DNA of 64,000 bases from assembly GCA_963789275.1 (NCBI GenBank), contig CAWBKF010000004.1:1-64000 (forward strand), in the 5' to 3' direction. Below are positions 8,367-17,311 of the stretch, in pieces. Positions within the stretch are counted from its first letter, which is position 1. Each line of letters opens with the position of its first letter. A program made the position numbers and the translations under genes. Below the pieces are notes generated by a model that was given only the letters and a program-made list of their open reading frames with translations, was not told the DNA's origin and searched no databases. Origin of the DNA: DAHUYF01 sp963789275 (GTDB taxonomy: Bacteria; Pseudomonadota; Alphaproteobacteria; ATCC43930; CGMCC-115725).

Positions 8367-9230
8367 ATGGAAAGCGCGCTCAACGCCATCTTCGAAGTGC
8401 TGAGCTTCGGCGCCATCATCGTGCTGGTGGTGCTCGGCCTCGGCGTCATCGCCAGCATGATGGGCATCTTCAACTTCGCCCATGGCGAATTCGTGCTGCT
8501 CGGCGCCTACACGACCTATCTCGTCTACAAGAGCGGGCTGCCGGTGTGGCTCGGCATGGTCGCGGCGCCTTTCGTCCTCGCCGTCATCGGCTTCGTGCTC
8601 GAGCGGCTGGTCATCCGACGATTCTATGCCGCGCCCATCGTCGCGATGCTCGGCACCTATGCGCTGGGGCTGGTCATCCGCGAGACGGTGCGCGGGCTGA
8701 TCGGCGGCCTCTATATCTCGATCCCGGAGCCGTTCGGTGGCTCGTTCATCCTCGGCGGCATGCAGTTCTCGAAATGGCGCCTGGCGATCATCGTCATCAC
8801 CGCGCTGGTGATGGCGGCAAGCTACCTGCTGCTGAACCGCACGTCCTTCGGGCTGCGCATCCGCGCCGCGCTCGAGAACCCGGCGCTGGCGCGCGCATCG
8901 GGCATCTCCACCAGCATGATCTACGCCGTCACCTTCGCCTTCGGCGCGGCGCTCGCCGGCCTTGCCGGCGCGCTGGTGGTGCCGGTCTTCTCGCTCTTCG
9001 CGGATCTCGGCATCCGCTTCCTGATCCAGGGCTTTCTCGCGGTCATGCTGGGCGGCATCGGCACCTTCGAAGGCCCGGTCGCGGGCGGCGGCGTCATCGG
9101 CGTGCTCAGCGCGGCGCTGCCCTGGGTGATCGCGCCGGTGCTGGCCGACGTCCTGGTGTTCGTCATTGCCATTGTCATCGTCAAACTGAGGCCGGGAGGC
9201 CTCATTGGGGGAAGGAGGGTTTCACCGTGA
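8367..9230 (+). CDS. Liv/Urt-type ABC transporter permease (LivH/UrtB class)
   Basis: 287 residues with the class motif MMGIFNFAHGEFVLLGAY near residue 30 and the coupling loop ALENPALARASGISTSMIY. It follows the amidase stop by 24 bases. Its own TGA overlaps the GTG start of the binding-protein gene. The order permease, binding protein, permease is unusual, because the binding-protein gene normally leads. Confidence 0.9.
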   Translation: MESALNAIFEVLSFGAIIVLVVLGLGVIASMMGIFNFAHGEFVLLGAYTTYLVYKSGLPVWLGMVAAPFVLAVIGFVLERLVIRRFYAAPIVAMLGTYALGLVIRETVRGLIGGLYISIPEPFGGSFILGGMQFSKWRLAIIVITALVMAASYLLLNRTSFGLRIRAALENPALARASGISTSMIYAVTFAFGAALAGLAGALVVPVFSLFADLGIRFLIQGFLAVMLGGIGTFEGPVAGGGVIGVLSAALPWVIAPVLADVLVFVIAIVIVKLRPGGLIGGRRVSP

Positions 9231-10465
9231 GTGATGAGACGCAGCGGACTACCATGTCGCCGATGATGAGCCGACGGCGGCTGCTCCAGAGCACCGCCTG
9301 GATGAGCGGCGCGCTGGCCACGGGCATCGGCAGCTGGGTGATCCGGCCGAACTGGGCCAATGCCGCCGCCGACCCGATCAAGATCGGCATCGCCACCGAT
9401 CTCACCGGCGCCATCGGCTATGCCGGCAACGCCAACGCCAATGTCGCCAAGATGGTGGTGAAGGACATCAACGATGCCGGCGGCGTTCTCGGGCGGCCGC
9501 TGGAGCTCTACATCGAGGATACCGCCTCGAACGAATCCGTCGCGGTCGCCAATGTGCGCAAGCTCATCCAGCGCGACAAGGTCGATGTCGTGCTCGGCGG
9601 CATCACCAGCTCGATGCGCAACGCGATCAAGGACGTCATCGTCAATCGCGGCAAGACGCTCTACATCTACCCGCAGCTCTATGAAGGCCAGGAGTGCACG
9701 CCCTATCTCTTCTGCACGGGACCGACGCCGGCGCAGCAATGCGACCAGTTCATCCCCTGGCTGATGAAGAACGGCGGCAAGCGCTTCGCGCTGCCCTCGG
9801 CCAACTATGTCTGGCCGCATCTGCTCAACGCCTATGCGCGCAAGGTGATCGAGAACAACGGCGGCGAGGTGATCTTCGAGGAGTACTATCCGCTCGACCA
9901 GGTCGAATACAGCGCTACCGTCAACAAGATCATGACCAACAACGTCGACGTCGTGTTCAACACCGTGATCCCGCCCGGCGTCGGCCCGTTCTTCAAGCAG
10001 CTCTACGAGGCGGGATTCAGCAAGCGCGGCGGCCGCCTCGCCTGCGTCTATTACGACGAGAACACGCTGAACATCAACGCGTCGCAGGAGATCGAAGGCC
10101 TGGCGAGCTGCCTCGACTATTTCCGCGCCATCACGCCGAGCGAGCCGTTCAGCGCCAAGCTTCAGGCCGAATACGACAAGGAGTTTCCCGGCAAGATCCT
10201 GTTCGCCGCGGGCAGCGCCGCCACCGGCATGTATCGCGGGCTGAAGCTCTGGGAAGCGGCGGTGAAGGAGGCGGGCAAGATCGACCGCGACGCCGTCGCC
10301 GCGGCCTATGATCACGCCAAGATCGCCGAAGGACCGGGCGGCCCGGCCGAGATGGTGCCGGGAAAACGCCATTGCAAAATGCAGATGTACACCGCGGTGG
10401 CGAAAGCCGGCACTTACGAGATCGTCGCCAAGAGCGAAGGCCTCGTCGATCCCAAGGAGTGCTGA
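9227..10465 (+). CDS. Liv/Urt-type ABC transporter substrate-binding protein, Tat-exported
   Basis: 412 residues, GTG start at 9227 with GAAGGAGGG upstream. The signal is twin-arginine type (SRRRLLQSTAW, then a hydrophobic stretch to NWANAAA). Core motifs of the UrtA/AmiC fold are DPIKIGIATDLTGAIGYAG, DKVDVVLGGITSSMRNAIK and LYIYPQLYEGQE. The pattern TPYLFCTGPTPAQQ resembles UrtA proteins, which bind urea or short amides. It sits between the two permease genes of the amidase operon, so the amide hydrolysed by the AS amidase is the likely ligand (inference). Confidence 0.87.
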   Translation: MSDETQRTTMSPMMSRRRLLQSTAWMSGALATGIGSWVIRPNWANAAADPIKIGIATDLTGAIGYAGNANANVAKMVVKDINDAGGVLGRPLELYIEDTASNESVAVANVRKLIQRDKVDVVLGGITSSMRNAIKDVIVNRGKTLYIYPQLYEGQECTPYLFCTGPTPAQQCDQFIPWLMKNGGKRFALPSANYVWPHLLNAYARKVIENNGGEVIFEEYYPLDQVEYSATVNKIMTNNVDVVFNTVIPPGVGPFFKQLYEAGFSKRGGRLACVYYDENTLNINASQEIEGLASCLDYFRAITPSEPFSAKLQAEYDKEFPGKILFAAGSAATGMYRGLKLWEAAVKEAGKIDRDAVAAAYDHAKIAEGPGGPAEMVPGKRHCKMQMYTAVAKAGTYEIVAKSEGLVDPKEC

Positions 10466-10545
10466 ACCGCGGACGGCGCGGGCGCGGGGGCCATATGGCG
10501 CCCGCGCCGGTCCGCCACCGAGCCCAGGAGCCAAACGCGCACCCC

Positions 10546-11610
10546 ATGGCCGAGAACTCCACCATCGCCTCCCCCGCCCGCCGCGACGCCGCGCGCGCCG
10601 GCAGCCGGCGGCGCGTGGCGATCATCCCGCTGCTGGAGCTGCTGCTGCTCGCGATCTTCGCGCTGGCGCCGCTGGTGCTCGAGGACTACCTCACGGTCTT
10701 CGTCACTCGCGTGCTGATCCTGGCGCTGCTCGCCATCAGCTTCGACCTGGTCTGGGGCTATGCCGGGATCATGAGCTTCGGGCAGGCGCTGTTCTTCGGC
10801 ACCGCCGGCTATGGCGTGGCGCTGCTGGCGCGCGATCTCGACATCACCTCGGTCTTCGTCATCCTTCCCGCTGCCATCGCCATCGGCCTCATCCTGTCGC
10901 TGCTGCTCGCGGGCTTCCTGCTGCTCGGGCGGCGCGTGCCGACGACGATCTTCGTCGCCTTGGGCACCCTCACGGGATCCTACGCCGCCGAAAGGCTGGC
11001 GCGCGGCTGGTACTATCTCGGCGGCCAGAACGGCATCCCGTCGATCCCCTCGATGACCGCCGGCAGCTACGAGATCAACGAGGGGCCGGTCTTCTATTAC
11101 CTGGCGCTGGCGAGCCTGATCCTGGTCTATGGCCTCTGCCGCTTTCTCGTGCGCTCGCAATTCGGCCTGGCGCTTGCCGGGATGCGCGAGCAGGAAGCGC
11201 GCATCGCCTTCTTCGGCTACAAGGTCCAGCATCTCAAGGCCATCGTGTTCTCACTTTCCGGCGCCATCGCCGGCCTCGCCGGCGGCCTCTTTGCCTTTCA
11301 CGAAGGCTTCGTCTGGCCCAATATGCTGGGGGTGGTGCTGTCGACGCAGATCGTGCTCTACGCGCTCTTCGGCGGCGTCGGCACGCTGATCGGCGCCGTC
11401 TTCGGCGTCATCGCCATCGAGACGCTGAGCTTCTGGCTCGCCGAGAGCTTCCAGGAGAGCTGGCCCATCATCCTGGGGCTGCTGCTGCTGCTCGTCATCC
11501 TCTTCCGTCCCAGCGGGCTGATCGGCCTCATCGTCCCGGAGCGCGAGCGGATCGGCAGCTTCGGCCGGCCCGGCGAAACGCCACCAGGAGGCGAGCATGG
11601 CGCTCCTTGA
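10546..11610 (+). CDS. Liv/Urt-type ABC transporter permease (LivM/UrtC class)
   Basis: 354 residues. The ATG at 10546 has CCAGGAG about 15 bases upstream. A hydrophilic, alanine/arginine-rich N-terminal tail of about 25 residues precedes the first helix. Class motifs GYAGIMSFGQALFFGTAGYG and AGMREQEARIAFFGYKVQHL are present, and the C terminus has GGVGTLIGAVFGVIAIE. Its last 14 bases overlap the next ATPase gene. Confidence 0.9.
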   Translation: MAENSTIASPARRDAARAGSRRRVAIIPLLELLLLAIFALAPLVLEDYLTVFVTRVLILALLAISFDLVWGYAGIMSFGQALFFGTAGYGVALLARDLDITSVFVILPAAIAIGLILSLLLAGFLLLGRRVPTTIFVALGTLTGSYAAERLARGWYYLGGQNGIPSIPSMTAGSYEINEGPVFYYLALASLILVYGLCRFLVRSQFGLALAGMREQEARIAFFGYKVQHLKAIVFSLSGAIAGLAGGLFAFHEGFVWPNMLGVVLSTQIVLYALFGGVGTLIGAVFGVIAIETLSFWLAESFQESWPIILGLLLLLVILFRPSGLIGLIVPERERIGSFGRPGETPPGGEHGAP

Positions 11611-12331
11611 GGTGCGCGGCGTCAGCAAGATCTTCGGCCAGCTCACCGCGCTCTCCGGCATCGATCTCACCGTCGAGGAAGGCGAGTTCCACGGGCTGAT
11701 CGGCCCCAACGGCTCGGGCAAGAGCACGGCGATGAAATGCATCGCCGGCGCCGAGGCGCCGAGCCAGGGCACGATCGCCTTCGCCGGGCGCGACATCACC
11801 GATGCGACGCCGGCCGAGCGCGCCCGCGCCGGCCTCAGCCTCAAATTCCAGATCACCAGCGTGCTGCCCGCGCTCACCGTCTATGACAACGTGCTGCTGG
11901 CGTTCCAAGCGCAGACGCCGCTCACCGGTCTCATCTTCTCGCGCACGCGGCGCGCGCTCGACGGCAAGGTGCTGCACATCCTGGAGCAGTTCCGTCTCGC
12001 CGACCGGGCCGCGGAGCCCGCCGCGGCGCTGTCGCACGGCCAGCAGCAATGGCTCGAGATCGCCATGGCGCTTGCCCAGGAGCCGAAGCTGCTGCTGCTC
12101 GACGAGCCCACCGGCGGCATGAGCCTCGAAGAGCGCCGCGTCACCGGCGAGCTGCTGGAGCCGATCAAGCACCGCTGCTCGCTGGTGATCGTCGAGCACG
12201 ACCTCGATTTCATCCGCGACATCTGCGACGTGCTCACCGTGCTCGACCAGGGCGCCGTCGTCGACAGCGGCAGCATCGCGCATATCCAAAACAGCCGCAA
12301 AGTCCAGGAGGTCTATCTCACCCGTGCCTGA
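11597..12331 (+). CDS. Liv/Urt-type ABC transporter ATP-binding protein (LivG/UrtD class)
   Basis: 244 residues; ATG at 11597 with CAGGAGG upstream. Walker A GPNGSGKST, signature LSHGQQQWLEIAMALA, Walker B LLLLDEPTGGMSLEE and H-loop VEHDLDF are all intact. SHGxQ is the variant typical of UrtD-type ATPases. It overlaps the next gene by 8 bases. Confidence 0.9.
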   Translation: MALLEVRGVSKIFGQLTALSGIDLTVEEGEFHGLIGPNGSGKSTAMKCIAGAEAPSQGTIAFAGRDITDATPAERARAGLSLKFQITSVLPALTVYDNVLLAFQAQTPLTGLIFSRTRRALDGKVLHILEQFRLADRAAEPAAALSHGQQQWLEIAMALAQEPKLLLLDEPTGGMSLEERRVTGELLEPIKHRCSLVIVEHDLDFIRDICDVLTVLDQGAVVDSGSIAHIQNSRKVQEVYLTRA

Positions 12332-13025
12332 GGCAGGCTTCCTCGACGTGCGCAACCTCGCCGCCGCTTACGGCCGCAGTCAGGTGCTGTTCGACATCAG
12401 CCTGACGGCGCCGCGCCGCGGCGGCGTCGCCGTGCTCGGCCGCAACGGCGTCGGCAAAACGACGCTGCTGAAGACCATCATCGGCGAGCTCGGCGCCAGC
12501 GGCGGCAGCGTCCAGCTCGACGGCAACGACGCGCTGCGGCTGCAGACCGAGCGGCGCATCCGGGCGGGGATGGGCTATGTGCCGCAGGAGCACGCGGTCT
12601 TCGGCAAGCTCAGCGTGCGCGAGAACCTCGAAGTGGGCGCGCTGGCCGGCGGCGACCGCACGGCGATCGACCGGGCGCTGGCGATCTTCCCCAAGCTCGG
12701 CCAGCGGCTGGCGCAGCCGGCCGGCACACTCTCCGGCGGCGAGCGCAAGATGCTGGCGATCGGCCGCGCGCTGCTAGCCAATCCCAAGCTGCTGCTGCTG
12801 GACGAGCCGACCGAGGGCGTCTGGATCGGCGTCATCGAGGAGATCGCCGAGCGGCTGCAGGCGCTGGTGCGCGACATCGCCGTGATCATCGTCGAGCAGC
12901 ATCTCGACCTGGCGCTGCGGGTCGCCGATTACGCCTATGTGCTCGACCGCGGCCGCGTCGCGCTCGAGGGCCCCGCCGCCGAGATACGCGACGATCCGCG
13001 GCTGCTGCAATATCTCGCGCCCTGA
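12324..13025 (+). CDS. Liv/Urt-type ABC transporter ATP-binding protein (LivF/UrtE class)
   Basis: 233 residues from GTG at 12324, overlapping the previous gene by 8 bases. Walker A GRNGVGKTT, signature TLSGGERKMLAIGRAL and Walker B LLLLDEPTEG are intact. After the Walker B the usual LSPxIVEEI reads VWIGVIEEI, a local change without obvious effect on catalysis. It ends the amidase-transporter operon; the next gene starts 281 bases later. Confidence 0.9.
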   Translation: MPEAGFLDVRNLAAAYGRSQVLFDISLTAPRRGGVAVLGRNGVGKTTLLKTIIGELGASGGSVQLDGNDALRLQTERRIRAGMGYVPQEHAVFGKLSVRENLEVGALAGGDRTAIDRALAIFPKLGQRLAQPAGTLSGGERKMLAIGRALLANPKLLLLDEPTEGVWIGVIEEIAERLQALVRDIAVIIVEQHLDLALRVADYAYVLDRGRVALEGPAAEIRDDPRLLQYLAP

Positions 13026-13306
13026 CGGCTCCGATCGCCGGCACTCGCCGGCGGTTGAAGCGCGTGTCGCGAGACCATCCCGGGACCGTGAACAACCGGC
13101 GATCCACGCCGTCGATATCCCACGGGGGGCGGAGGCAGCATGGCTGGCATGCCGGGCCAGCGGCATGCAAATTGGGGTGGAAATATGCAAGATTGCACCC
13201 TGTAGCCGTGCCAGCATGTCGCCCGTGGTGACGATCGTCGACGGAACCGCGTCAAAGGCAGCGTCGCGTGCCGGCGCCTTTCAAGGAGGGCCTTACGGCG
13301 GCAGCC
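13026..13306 (+). promoter_or_regulatory. Intergenic region before the molybdoenzyme operon
   Basis: 281 bases without a gene. It has a GC-rich inverted repeat just after the LivF stop (CGCCGGC and GCCGGCG around 13036-13053) that could end transcription. A short AT-richer patch at 13165-13195 is where a promoter would be expected. I found no sigma-54 element with correct spacing. An AAGGAGGG site lies 17 bases before the ATG at 13307. Confidence 0.3.
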
Positions 13307-13762
13307 ATGATCACTCTCAGAATCAACGGCGAAAGCAAAGCGGTCGAGGCGCCGAGCGACATGCCGCTGTTGTGGGTCGTCCGTGACCTGCTCGGCCTGA
13401 CCGGCACGAAATTCGGCTGCGGCATCGCGCAGTGCGGCGCCTGCACGGTGCATGTGGATGGCGCGCCCGTCCGCTCCTGCCTGCTGCCGGTCGGCGCCAT
13501 CGGCGAGCGCGCGGTGACGACGATCGAAGCCATCGGCGCCACGCCGGCGGGCGCCAAGGCTCAGCAGGCCTGGCTCGAGCTCGAGGTGGTGCAATGCGGC
13601 TATTGCCAGTCCGGGCAGATCATGTCGGCGGCGGCGCTGCTGACCGCGACCCCCGATCCCAGCGATGCCGACATCGACGCAGCCATGGCCGGCAACATCT
13701 GCCGCTGCGGGACCTATGTGCGGATCCGCGAGGCGATCAAGCGCGCGGCGAAGCCGGCATGA
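13307..13762 (+). CDS. (2Fe-2S)-binding small subunit of a xanthine-oxidase-family molybdoenzyme (isoquinoline/aldehyde oxidoreductase alpha subunit)
   Basis: 151 residues carrying two [2Fe-2S] clusters. The plant-ferredoxin-type cluster is GCGIAQCGACTVHVDG (Cys about 40-48, with a further Cys near 60) and the second is QCGYCQSGQIM followed by NICRCGTYVRIREAI. ATG 13307 was chosen because the fold starts there (MITLRINGES). It passes electrons from the Mo centre to the cytochrome subunit encoded downstream. The reading frame is intact, unlike its two partners. Confidence 0.92.
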   Translation: MITLRINGESKAVEAPSDMPLLWVVRDLLGLTGTKFGCGIAQCGACTVHVDGAPVRSCLLPVGAIGERAVTTIEAIGATPAGAKAQQAWLELEVVQCGYCQSGQIMSAAALLTATPDPSDADIDAAMAGNICRCGTYVRIREAIKRAAKPA

Positions 13763-13781
13763 CCGGATCATGCGAGGCGCC

Positions 13782-15949
13782 ATGATGTCCAGCGCGACAC
13801 GGAGCCGGCGCGCCTTCCTCAAGGCGAGCGCGGCGGCAGGCGGCGGATTGTTGCTGGGATTCTCTATGCCGTTCGCCGGCGCCGCGGCTGGCGAGGCGGG
13901 CGAGGCCGAGGTCTTCGCGCCGAACGCCTTCATCCGCATCGACCGCTCGGGCAAGATCACGCTGATCATGCCGCAGGCGGAGATGGGCCAGGGCGTCTAC
14001 ACCGCCCTCGCCATGATCCTTGCCGAAGAGCTCGATGCCGCCTTCGACCAGGTGACGCTGCAAGCCGCGCCGCCGAGCGATAAGCTCTACGCCAACCCCA
14101 TTTTCGGCATCCAGGTCACCGGCAATTCCAATTCGATCCGGTCCTTCTGGATGTCGCTGCGCAAGGCCGGCGCGGGCGCGCGCGCCCTGCTGGTCCAGGC
14201 GGCGGCACAGGAGTGGAAGGTCGATCCCGCGACGTGCCGCACCGCGCGGAGCGAAGTGCTCCACGACGCAAGCAGCCGGCGCCTCGCCTATGCCGCACTC
14301 GTCGACCGCGCCGCCGGCATGACGCCGCCGCCGGATCCGCCGCTGAAGCCGGTGGCCGATTTCAGCCTCATCGGCAAGCCGCTGAAGCGGCTGGACACGC
14401 CCGACAAGGTCAACGGCGCGCGGTCTACGGCATCGACGTTATGCCGCCCGGCGTCAGCTTCGCCACGGTCGCCGCCTGCCCAGTCTTCGGCGGCAAGGTC
14501 GGGCATGTCGATGACAGCAGGGCCAAAGCCGTGCCTGGGCTGCGCGGCAGGTCGTCGTCGAGGACGATTTTGTCGCCGTGATCGGCGATCACATGTGGGC
14601 GGCAAAGCAAGGGCTCGACGCCCTCGACGATCACCTGGGACGAAGGCGCCAACGCCGCGGTCTCGTCGGATCGACGTGTGGCAACAGATCCGCGGCAGCC
14701 AGCGAAAAAGACGGCGTGGTCGCCAAACAAGCGGGCGACGCGGCGAAGGACCTGAGCGCAAGGCGACCGGCTCGACGCCGCTTACGAGCTGCCCTTCCTG
14801 GCGCATGCGACGATGGAGCCGATGAACTGCACCGTCCATCTCACGCCCGGCGCGTGCGAGATCTGGATCGGCTCGCAGGTCCAGTCGCGGGTGCAGGCCA
14901 TCGCCGCGAAGACCGCCAGCCTGCCGCTCGACAAGGTCACCGTGCACAACCACCTGCTCGGCGGCGGCTTCGGCCGCCGGCTCGAAGTCGACATCGTCGA
15001 GCAGGCGGTGCGCATCGCCAAGAAGGTCGATGGGCCGGTCAAGGTGGTGTGGACCCGCGAGGAGGACATCCAGCACGATATCTACCGGCCGGTCTATCGC
15101 GACCTGCTGTCGGCGCGGCTGTCGGGCGGAAAGATCACCGGCTGGAAGCACCGCGTCACCGGCTCGTCGATCATGGCGCGCTGGCTGCCGCCCGCCTTCC
15201 AGAAGGGCATCGACATCGACGCGGTCGACAGCGCCGTCGACATTCCCTACGACATCCCCAATCTGCGGGTCGGAATATGTCCGCGACGAGCCGCCGGCGC
15301 GTGCCCACCGGCTTCTGGCGCGGCGTCGGCCCCAACAACAATGTCTTCGCCATCGAGAGCTTCATGGACGAGCTGGCGACGAAGGCGGGCAAGGATCCCG
15401 TCGCCTTCCGCCGCGACATGCTGAGCACCTCGCCACGCCTGAAGGCGGCGCTCGAGCTGCTGCGAGAAGCCGGCTGGGGCACGCCGCTGCCGGCGCGACC
15501 GGCCGCGGCATCGCGCGTGCAAGTGGCGTTCGCCAGCTTCATCGCCACCGTGGCGGAGGCCGAGGTGGACGAGTCCGGCGAGGTCCGGGTGCGCCGCATC
15601 ATGTCGGCGGTGGATACCGGCATCATCGTCAATCCCGACACGGTGGTGGCGCAGCTGCAGGGCGGCCTCATCTTCGGCACTCACGGCGGCGCTCTATGGC
15701 GAGATCACCATCGACAAGGGCCGGGTGCAGCAGAGCAATTTCAACGATTATCGCATGCTGCGCATCGACCAGACGCCGGCCATCGAAGTGCATTTGATCA
15801 ACAGCGGCGAAGCGCCCGGCGGCATCGGCGAGACCGGCACGACCGCGGCGCCTCCCGCCATCGGCAACGCGATCTATGCCGCCACCGGCATCAGGCTGCG
15901 CCGGCTGCCGATCGACCGCCAGCTTCTCGCCGGGAAGGCGCCGGCGTGA
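13782..15949 (+). pseudogene. Molybdopterin-binding large subunit of aldehyde/isoquinoline oxidoreductase, multiply frameshifted
   Basis: Span 2168 bases, about 723 codons, near the family's usual size. The N terminus has a Tat signal (SRRAFLKASAAAGGG) and then the periplasmic IorB-type start (PNAFIRIDRSGKITLIMPQAEMGQG, given here as PNAFIRIDRSG and MPQAEMGQGVYTAL). Family motifs are recognisable in successive frames: HNHLLGGGFGRRLEVD, GFWRGVGPNNNVFAIESF, SAVDTGIIVNPD and GEAPGGIGETGTTAAPPAIG. I see frame changes near 14420, 14550, 14630, 14670, 14695, 14755, 15280, 15305 and 15700. Amino-acid conservation is excellent between breaks, so the breaks are either very recent or sequence errors. 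Confidence 0.8.
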
Positions 15950-17311
15950 GCGCGGCTCCCGGACGCCATTCGGCAGCGCGGTACATCGTGCTCGGCATCG
16001 CCGCGATCGCGGCGGTGGTGCTGATCGGCTTTCTGTGGATCGTGCTGGGCCCCGGCCCGACGAGCTTTGCCGGCGGTGCCCGCGTCGCGCTCGCCGAGTA
16101 CATGGGGCCGATCCCACGGGGGTTCCGCCGGAGCTCGCCACATCGAACCTGGTTCAACGCGGCGAATACCTGGCGCGTGCGGCGGATTGCGCGGCGTGTC
16201 ACACCGCCAAGGGCGGCGTTCCCTATGCCGGCGGGCTGGCCTTCGTGCTGCCGTTCGGCACGCTCTATTCCACCAACATCACGCCGGACAAGGCAGCCGG
16301 GATCGGCGATTACAGCGATGCGGATTTCCTCAACGCCGTCCACAAGGGCGTCGGCCGCGGCGGCATGCCGCTTTACCCGGCGATGCCCTATGCTTCCTAC
16401 ACCTATATGACGGATGCGGACGCGCTCGCGATCAAGGCTTTTCTCTTCAGCCTCAGGCCGGTGCATGCGCAGGTCCCGGCCAACACGCTGCGCTTTCCCT
16501 TCAACCAGCGCGCGTTCATGCGCGTCTGGTCGCTTTTGTTCGATAGCGGATAAGCGCTTTGAACCGGATACGGCTGAGAGCGCCGAGTGGAATCGCGGCG
16601 CCTATCTCGCCGAGGCCATGGCGCATTGCGGCGAATGCCACACGCCGCGCAACCTGTTCGAGGCCTTGAACAACCGAGCGAAATTCGCCGGCGCGGTTCA
16701 GGCCGGCTGGCGCGCCTACAACATCACCGCCGACCATGACAGCGGCGTCGGCGCCTGGAGCGACGCCGAGCTTGCGCAATATCTGGCGCATGGCCACGCC
16801 GACGGCGCGCGGCACGGCGTCAGGACCGATGGGCGAGGCGGTGGATAACAGCTTCGGCTTTCTGACGCGCGGCGACATCGCCGCGATGGTGACCTATCTG
16901 CGCTCGGTGCCCGCGCTTGCCACCGCCGATCTGCCGGCCCCGAAGGCGGCACCCGCGCCGGCCTCCTATCGCGACGGCGTCGCCGCCGCTGTCGATCCGC
17001 GCGGCAAGGCCATCTTCGCGGGCGCCTGCGCCAGCTGTCACGGCTGGACGGGAGTTAGTCCGCTCGCCGGTGACGCGACGCTCACCGGCGCTCGCGCCGT
17101 GAATGACCCGACGGCAACCAACGTCGCGCAGATCGTGCTTTCCGGCGCGCACCGGCAGCCGGCCGGCGGGCGCGTCCTCATGCCGGCCTTCGGCCAAGCC
17201 TATTCCGACACCGAGATCGCCGCCGTCGCCAATTACGTGACCGCCCGCTTCGGCGCAACGCCGTCCGCCATCACGGCGCGCGAGGTCGCGGCGCTTCGTC
17301 AGCAGGAATAG
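15946..17311 (+). pseudogene. Membrane-anchored triheme cytochrome c subunit of the molybdoenzyme, frameshifted
   Basis: The GTG start overlaps the Mo-subunit stop. An N-terminal membrane anchor (YIVLGIAAIAAVVLIGFLWI) is followed by three heme sites: CAACHTAKG, CGECHTPRN and CASCHGWTG. That is the layout of the cytochrome subunit of periplasmic alcohol and aldehyde dehydrogenases. Frame changes occur near 16115 (in CCACGGGG), near 16551 (between LLFDS and RFEPDTAE) and near 16810 (between AHGHADG and SGPMGEAVDN). The C terminus is complete and overlaps the convergent CoA-ligase gene. If intact, it would pass electrons from the Mo enzyme to the respiratory chain. Confidence 0.8.

Noticed and set aside
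13170..13200. Sigma-54 promoter before the molybdoenzyme operon
   Set aside because: A GG-N10-GC pair can be forced, but the -12 element reads ATGC and the -24 context is poor.
14578..16410. 610-codon frame spanning the Mo subunit and cytochrome
   Set aside because: Only parts of it match each family, and the matching parts alternate with two other frames. It is a composite of frameshifted genes.
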